A stretch of DNA of 8,786 bases from UMGS1279 sp045577495. GTDB taxonomy: Bacteria > Bacillota > Clostridia > Oscillospirales > Acutalibacteraceae. Of this stretch, positions 5,742 to 8,786 are shown piece by piece. The translations under genes and the position numbers were made by a program. Each line of letters opens with the position of its first letter. Within the stretch, counting starts at the first letter, position 1. Location: assembly GCA_045577495.1 (NCBI GenBank), contig JAZNIK010000049.1, positions 1 through 8,786 on the forward strand, read 5' to 3'. A model generated the notes under the pieces. The model saw only the letters and a program-made list of their open reading frames with translations, was not told where the DNA came from and searched no databases.

Positions 5742-6578
5742 TTAATCGTTTGGTAATATGCTGGGCTTAATATATAAATTCTTTTTATTCGTTAAAAAAT
5801 CTTTTCTATATTGTGATGGTGTTTTGCCCATTTGTTTATAAAAAACTCGATTGAATGTGCGTAGGGTGTTAAAGCCTGTGCTACTTGCAATATTTGTTAT
5901 ACTTTCTTTACTAAACAACAACATATTTTTAGCTTCGGATACTCTGAGTGAGTTTATATATTCGCAAAAATGAATAAATAGTCGTTTGTTAAAAATATAT
6001 GATATATAACTTTCGCTGATATTAAGTGCTTTAGCGATTGAACTAACAGAAATTTGTTCTGTATAGTGTATGTTGCAGTAAGTTAAAATTTCTGAAATTG
6101 AATCATTAGCAACAGTTCTTTTGTGTAGAGAATAGTGTTTTAAAATCTTACCAAATATAATTGTTAAATAGTCTTGCAAAATATCATGACTACATGTGTC
6201 AAACTCATTCATAAAATAATTTATTATGGCAAGTAGATTATCGGGGTCGTTTTTGGGATAGTTATAAAGATTGCATTTTGGAATGCACTCTAAAAAGTCT
6301 TGCTCATATTGTAACAAAAGTGATGGCTTTATAATGGCAGAAAAAGCAAGAAAATCATCTTTATCAAAGCCCTCAAAACTATGTATTTGATTAGGAAAGG
6401 CAATAAAAAATGAACCCTCTTTTAACTCATATTGTTGTGCATCACAATAAGCAAAACCATTACCTTTAATGATATAAATAAGTTCAATATCATCGTGTAG
6501 GTGAGATGGAAAATCCAAAGAATTTTTATATTTAATTGATGGGTTGAGAGGCTTTTGTTCTCTAAATATATTGTTCAT
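5742..6578 (-). CDS. AraC-family transcriptional regulator with N-terminal cupin
   Basis: This 278-aa regulator has an N-terminal cupin sensor (about residues 20-70: FPSHLHDDIELIYIIKGNG, with H26, H28, E32 and H66) and a C-terminal AraC DNA-binding domain. The latter has two helix-turn-helix units (about 176-199, IAKALNISESYISYIF, and about 225-247, ITNIASSTGFNTLRTFNRVF) and ends in the usual GKTPSQYRKD. Such proteins usually sense a sugar or small molecule and control a neighbouring catabolic or transport operon; none is visible here, so the target is unknown. I chose ATG at 6578 because GGTGAT precedes it by three bases and the promoter at 6628-6656 predicts an RNA start near 6621. An in-frame TTG at 6623 would have essentially no leader. 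Its neighbours (cotJ, lipid kinase) are unrelated in function. Confidence 0.9.
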   Translation of the reverse strand: MNNIFREQKPLNPSIKYKNSLDFPSHLHDDIELIYIIKGNGFAYCDAQQYELKEGSFFIAFPNQIHSFEGFDKDDFLAFSAIIKPSLLLQYEQDFLECIPKCNLYNYPKNDPDNLLAIINYFMNEFDTCSHDILQDYLTIIFGKILKHYSLHKRTVANDSISEILTYCNIHYTEQISVSSIAKALNISESYISYIFNKRLFIHFCEYINSLRVSEAKNMLLFSKESITNIASSTGFNTLRTFNRVFYKQMGKTPSQYRKDFLTNKKNLYIKPSILPND

Positions 6579-6627
6579 AATATCACCGACTTTGAATTTT
6601 GTCTCATAATATTCCTTTTGCAATCAA

Positions 6628-6656
6628 ATTATAGCATATTTTGTCTAATGAATCAA
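6628..6656 (-). promoter_or_regulatory. Sigma-A promoter of the AraC regulator gene
   Basis: The minus strand has TTGATT (6656-6651), a 17-nt spacer and TATAAT (6633-6628) preceded by TGC, an extended -10. Transcription is expected near 6621, which supports ATG 6578 as the true start. It lies downstream of the cotJ terminator, so the gene is an independent unit. Confidence 0.85.
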
Positions 6657-6674
6657 TAGTAAAATTAAATTTAT

Positions 6675-6711
6675 AAAAAAACAATCCGCCTTGTAATTAA
6701 ACAAGGCGGAT
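6675..6711 (-). terminator. Terminator of the cotJ operon
   Basis: An 11-bp perfect stem, ATCCGCCTTGT (6684-6694) with ACAAGGCGGAT (6701-6711), and a 6-nt loop. On the minus strand it is followed by TG and a run of seven T. It begins nine bases after the cotJC stop and is a strong Rho-independent terminator. Confidence 0.92.
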
Positions 6712-6719
6712 ATAAAATA

Positions 6720-7316
6720 TTATTTATCAAAACTTGGGTTGAATGCGTAGAAGTTCTTCTCGTTTAATTTATCTTGTGCAAGACGTAATCCCTCACCAAA
6801 TCTTTGATAATGCACAACCTCGCGTTGACGCAAGAATTTAATTGCATCTCTAACATCTGGGTCATCACATAGTCTTAAAATGTTGTCGTAGGTTGTACGG
6901 GCTTTTTGCTCTGCGGCGAGGTCTTCGTGCAGGTCGGTTAGAACATCGCCCTTAGACTGCAAATAAGCGGCAGTAAATGGAGCGCCCGATGCAGCAACGG
7001 GGTATATGCCTGTTGTGTGGTCTACAAAATAGGTGTCGAAACCGCTCTTTTTGATTTCATCAATGCTAAGGTCTTTGGTTAATTGATATACTATTGCGCC
7101 AATCATTTCAAGGTGGGCCAATTCCTCCGTGCCAATGTCGGTCAAAAGACCTTTTAGTTCGGGATAGGGCATAGCAAATCGTTGAGATAAATATCTAAGG
7201 CTAGCGGCTAATTCTCCATCCGGACCGCCGTACTGAGAAATAATAATTTGCGCAAGTTTAGGGTTAGTGTTTTTGATTCTAACAGGGTATTGAAGTTTCT
7301 TTTCATATTGCCACAT
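6720..7316 (-). CDS. cotJC: Spore coat protein CotJC, manganese-catalase-like
   Basis: This 198-aa protein is a member of the non-haem manganese catalase family found in the inner spore coat, where it may detoxify peroxide. Metal ligands expected from Mn catalases are visible: E35 (GELAASLRYLSQR), E65 and H68 (TEELAHLEM), E136 (AAEQKAR) and H169 (REVVHYQRF). The E136-H169 gap of 33 equals that of the Lactobacillus plantarum enzyme (E148, H181). The start is in the one-base overlap TAATG with cotJB, and GGAGGGT lies about nine bases before it. It is the last gene of cotJABC, ended by the terminator at 6675-6711. Assignment is certain; catalytic activity is inferred from ligand conservation. 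Confidence 0.96.
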   Translation of the reverse strand: MWQYEKKLQYPVRIKNTNPKLAQIIISQYGGPDGELAASLRYLSQRFAMPYPELKGLLTDIGTEELAHLEMIGAIVYQLTKDLSIDEIKKSGFDTYFVDHTTGIYPVAASGAPFTAAYLQSKGDVLTDLHEDLAAEQKARTTYDNILRLCDDPDVRDAIKFLRQREVVHYQRFGEGLRLAQDKLNEKNFYAFNPSFDK

Positions 7317-7579
7317 TATCTTTTACCCTCCAATTCGTTTTCCCAAGGCCAAGGTGCATTTAGCCATTCAAAAGTCATATCGCCTAATAGGTCGTTTGCC
7401 GTTAGGGGACCATATTTTTCCTCATATTGCATAAGATATTGTTTTGCTATTTTTTGATAGTTTTGCAGACTTTTAAACGCTTCTTGGTCGTGTTTGTGTG
7501 TGTCTAAATAAAGTTGCATTTCAAGGGCAGAAAACTGTGCACCTGAAAGCTTTTTTAATAGTTTTTCTCTTTCAGTCAT
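7316..7579 (-). CDS. cotJB: Spore coat protein CotJB
   Basis: This 87-aa acidic, helix-rich protein has the CotJB landmarks: LLKKLSGAQFSALEMQLYLDTH at 7-28, a central QNYQKIAKQYLMQYEEKYGPL, and the signature FEWLNAPWPWE (70-80). In B. subtilis CotJB is needed with CotJA and CotJC for coat assembly; it has no known enzymatic role. AAAGGAG lies eight bases before the ATG at 7579. It starts 14 bases after the cotJA stop and shares one base with cotJC, indicating tight translational coupling. Confidence 0.95.
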   Translation of the reverse strand: MTEREKLLKKLSGAQFSALEMQLYLDTHKHDQEAFKSLQNYQKIAKQYLMQYEEKYGPLTANDLLGDMTFEWLNAPWPWENELEGKR

Positions 7580-7593
7580 TATAGAGCACTCCT

Positions 7594-7854
7594 TTAAATT
7601 TTTCTGCCCAAAAAGGGCTTGTCGAGGTTGGGGAACAAGGTTCCGTTTTTTAATGCGTCATCTTGGCTATAGGTACCTTCTATTTGCTGAAAAGGAACAT
7701 ATGCCATAGCTAATGGTAGATTTTTTAACATTGTATTATTGAATTTGTTTTCACTTTGGGATTTTTTGTTACTGTTATTTGCGGCAGTTACAAAATAGGC
7801 ATCTAAACCTATATCCTTAGGTGTAAAACCGAATTTTTTAAGATATTCTTCCAT
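7594..7854 (-). CDS. cotJA: Spore coat-associated protein CotJA
   Basis: This 86-aa protein is the first gene of cotJABC. The conserved CotJA block is LPLAMAYVPFQQIEG followed by DALKNGTLFPNLDKPFLG (about residues 46-83). The N-terminal 40 residues (asparagine-, serine- and lysine-rich) are not conserved in the family, so the variable part is ordinary. A perfect AGGAGG lies eight bases before the ATG at 7854. In B. subtilis the operon is under sigma-E; I could not identify a convincing sigma-E promoter in the 174-base gap to the divergent gene. Confidence 0.94.
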   Translation of the reverse strand: MEEYLKKFGFTPKDIGLDAYFVTAANNSNKKSQSENKFNNTMLKNLPLAMAYVPFQQIEGTYSQDDALKNGTLFPNLDKPFLGRKI

Positions 7855-7914
7855 CTTAAATTCCTCCTAATGAATTACTGTTTATAATTATTAAGCTGAT
7901 TGTTTTTAAAACAA

Positions 7915-7936
7915 AGAAAACGCAGTAAGCGTTTCT
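7915..7936 (-). other. Imperfect hairpin in the cotJA leader region
   Basis: On the minus strand AGAAACGC (7936-7929) can pair with GCGTTTTCT (7923-7915), with one bulged base, around the loop TTACT. A T-rich stretch (TTGTTTT) follows. This resembles a weak attenuator or a protein-binding palindrome, about 60 bases before the cotJA start. It is a structural observation only; no function is shown. Confidence 0.3.
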
Positions 7937-7978
7937 AATTTTATTTTATTCACTTGTCCCTTTAATGTGAATTATGTG

Positions 7979-8008
7979 TTGATTTTTTGTTGTCAGTTGT
8001 GTTAGAAT
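7979..8008 (+). promoter_or_regulatory. Probable sigma-A promoter of the membrane-protein gene
   Basis: TTGATT (7979-7984), an 18-nt spacer and TAGAAT (8003-8008) preceded by TGT, an extended -10. The expected RNA start near 8015 lies just before AGAGGTG at 8016-8022, leaving a very short leader. This supports TTG 8029 as the start codon. Confidence 0.6.
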
Positions 8009-8028
8009 GTAAAAAAGAGGTGTTTGGT

Positions 8029-8583
8029 TTGGAGAATAAAAGAACTATTAGATATAAAAGCAAGGCTACAGTTTTGAAAAATAAAAACAATTTAATTATT
8101 GCTGCAATTATTTTAGTGCTTGTTGTTTTAATTATTACTCTTTCGGTATCGGGTGGCAAAAAACCTGTAGCCCAGCCAAATTTTGAGGTAAACCAAAATA
8201 AAATCGTTGAAAGTCTTAAAGACAATTCAACCGCTAAAACGGTGGGTAAATTAACATATTATACAGCCGAGGATATAAAGTATTTAGAGGGCGAAAAGGT
8301 TGACGTTAAATACTATTTTTATGGTGATAATAAAGATGTTTCTCGAATAGTTTATGATGTTACCAATTGTGATGGAGAAAAGGTTAATAAGCTAATAAAA
8401 AGTTTTGATAAAAGCTATAAAAAAATCAAATCATCTGAAAACACAATACAAAATAGCACAAAGCTGCAGGTTCGTTGGATTTCTGACGATACTAAGGTTT
8501 ATTACGAAAAACTTACAGTAAAGTCTAATGATAAAAACAAGGTTGTTACAAAACGAATCACCTTTATTCCAATTAAAAAATAA
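8029..8583 (+). CDS. Unrecognised single-pass membrane protein
   Basis: This 184-aa protein belongs to no family I recognise. It has a basic N-terminal segment (about residues 1-20, rich in K and R), one hydrophobic helix (about 21-40, IIAAIILVLVVLIITLSV) and a lysine- and asparagine-rich domain of about 140 residues. The positive-inside rule predicts that this domain lies outside the membrane. The domain has alternating charged and hydrophobic residues (DVKYYFYGD, LQVRWISDDTKVYYEKL, KVVTKRITFIPI) that suggest beta structure. I chose TTG 8029 because AGAGGTG precedes it by six bases and the promoter predicts an RNA start near 8015; a TTG at 7987 lies upstream of that start. It is divergent from cotJA. 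There is no lipobox cysteine after the helix, so it is not an obvious lipoprotein. Confidence 0.8.
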   Translation: MENKRTIRYKSKATVLKNKNNLIIAAIILVLVVLIITLSVSGGKKPVAQPNFEVNQNKIVESLKDNSTAKTVGKLTYYTAEDIKYLEGEKVDVKYYFYGDNKDVSRIVYDVTNCDGEKVNKLIKSFDKSYKKIKSSENTIQNSTKLQVRWISDDTKVYYEKLTVKSNDKNKVVTKRITFIPIKK

Positions 8584-8585
8584 AA

Positions 8586-8618
8586 AAACTTCGCTAACCG
8601 TTAAGGTTAGCGAAGTTT
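8586..8618. terminator. Terminator hairpin after the membrane-protein gene
   Basis: A perfect 14-bp stem, AAACTTCGCTAACC / GGTTAGCGAAGTTT, with a 5-nt loop, starts two bases after the stop codon. The plus-strand tail is only GTTTC, but the minus-strand tail is seven T (A-run at 8582-8588), so it is strongest as a stop for transcripts coming from the right. A second, weaker stem CGCTG/CAGCG (8624-8645) followed by CTCAT and a T-run may assist in the plus direction. Confidence 0.75.
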
Positions 8619-8667
8619 CAGACCGCTGACAAAGGTAAGCCAGCGCTCATTTTTTTGCAAAAACAGG

Positions 8668-8696
8668 ATGAAAAAGCAGTGTAAATATGGTATAAT
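8668..8696 (+). promoter_or_regulatory. Extended -10 promoter of the right-edge gene
   Basis: TATAAT (8691-8696) with TGG directly before it forms an extended -10. A weak -35 ATGAAA (8668-8673) lies 17 bases upstream. The expected RNA start is near 8703, about 30 bases before the ATG. Confidence 0.7.
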
Positions 8697-8732
8697 AGAA
8701 GCATAGAAAAACCGCATAAAAAGAGGGATTTT

Positions 8733-8786
8733 AATGCTTAAACCGTCAACTTCAAGACAATCGAAATTGGAACTTGTATACATAGA
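8733..8786 (+). CDS. N-terminal fragment of a gene cut by the window edge, possibly an IS1182-type transposase
   Basis: Only 18 codons are in the window. The visible start MLKPSTSRQSKLELVYI resembles the beginning of IS1182-family transposases, which commonly open with a short basic lead followed by a LE[LMF]V-type motif before the segment LVP.DHL.R. That later segment is outside the window, so the call is tentative. GAGGG at 8723-8727 lies five bases before the ATG, and a promoter is at 8668-8696. If it is a transposase, the left end of the element lies between the hairpin ending at 8618 and the promoter. No terminal inverted repeat can be confirmed without the other end. Confidence 0.45.

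Noticed and set aside
7962..8225. Minus-strand open frame of 87 codons upstream of cotJA
   Set aside because: It is antisense to the membrane-protein gene. Its hydrophobic part mirrors the transmembrane and lysine-rich codons of that gene, and there is no ribosome site.

Overview
The window looks like the chromosome of an AT-rich, endospore-forming Firmicute of the class Clostridia. The reasons are the sporulation sigma factor SigK with a membrane-associated pro-sequence, the spore genes yabP/yabQ and cotJABC, Gram-positive-type Shine-Dalgarno sites (AGGAGG and close variants) and near-consensus sigma-A promoters. The genus cannot be fixed from this sequence alone.

Layout. Positions 1-125 hold a small array of palindromes joined by the 10-mer GATGATATAC, then a strong bidirectional terminator. 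A minus-strand tRNA-Thr(GGT) at 125-200 has its own consensus promoter. From 355 the plus strand carries sigK, yabP and yabQ, very likely one mother-cell operon. A sigma-A promoter overlapping the yabQ stop codon then starts the vegetative pair divIC and a yabR-like S1-domain gene. After a hairpin come a class I fumarase alpha subunit without its usual beta partner, a THUMP/RlmL-type rRNA methyltransferase gene and a diacylglycerol-kinase-family gene, ending at a bidirectional terminator at 5700-5739. An AraC-family regulator (5742-6578) and the spore-coat operon cotJA-cotJB-cotJC (7854 down to 6720) lie on the minus strand, each with its own end signals. Divergent from cotJA is an unrecognised single-pass membrane protein (8029-8583). 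The right edge cuts a gene starting at 8733 whose first residues resemble the start of IS1182-type transposases.

How the genes fit together. Three gene groups belong to endospore formation: late mother-cell transcription (sigK), morphogenesis and cortex (yabPQ) and the coat (cotJABC, with a manganese-catalase-like CotJC). SigK in its pro-form implies activation by the SpoIVFB-type protease, not encoded here. DivIC belongs to vegetative division, and its separate promoter lets it be expressed outside sporulation. The fumarase-methyltransferase-lipid-kinase group is a housekeeping cluster. No defence island, CRISPR array or biosynthetic cluster is visible. The least explained items are the palindrome array at the left edge, the fumarase gene without a partner, and the unknown membrane protein next to a probable mobile-element edge.
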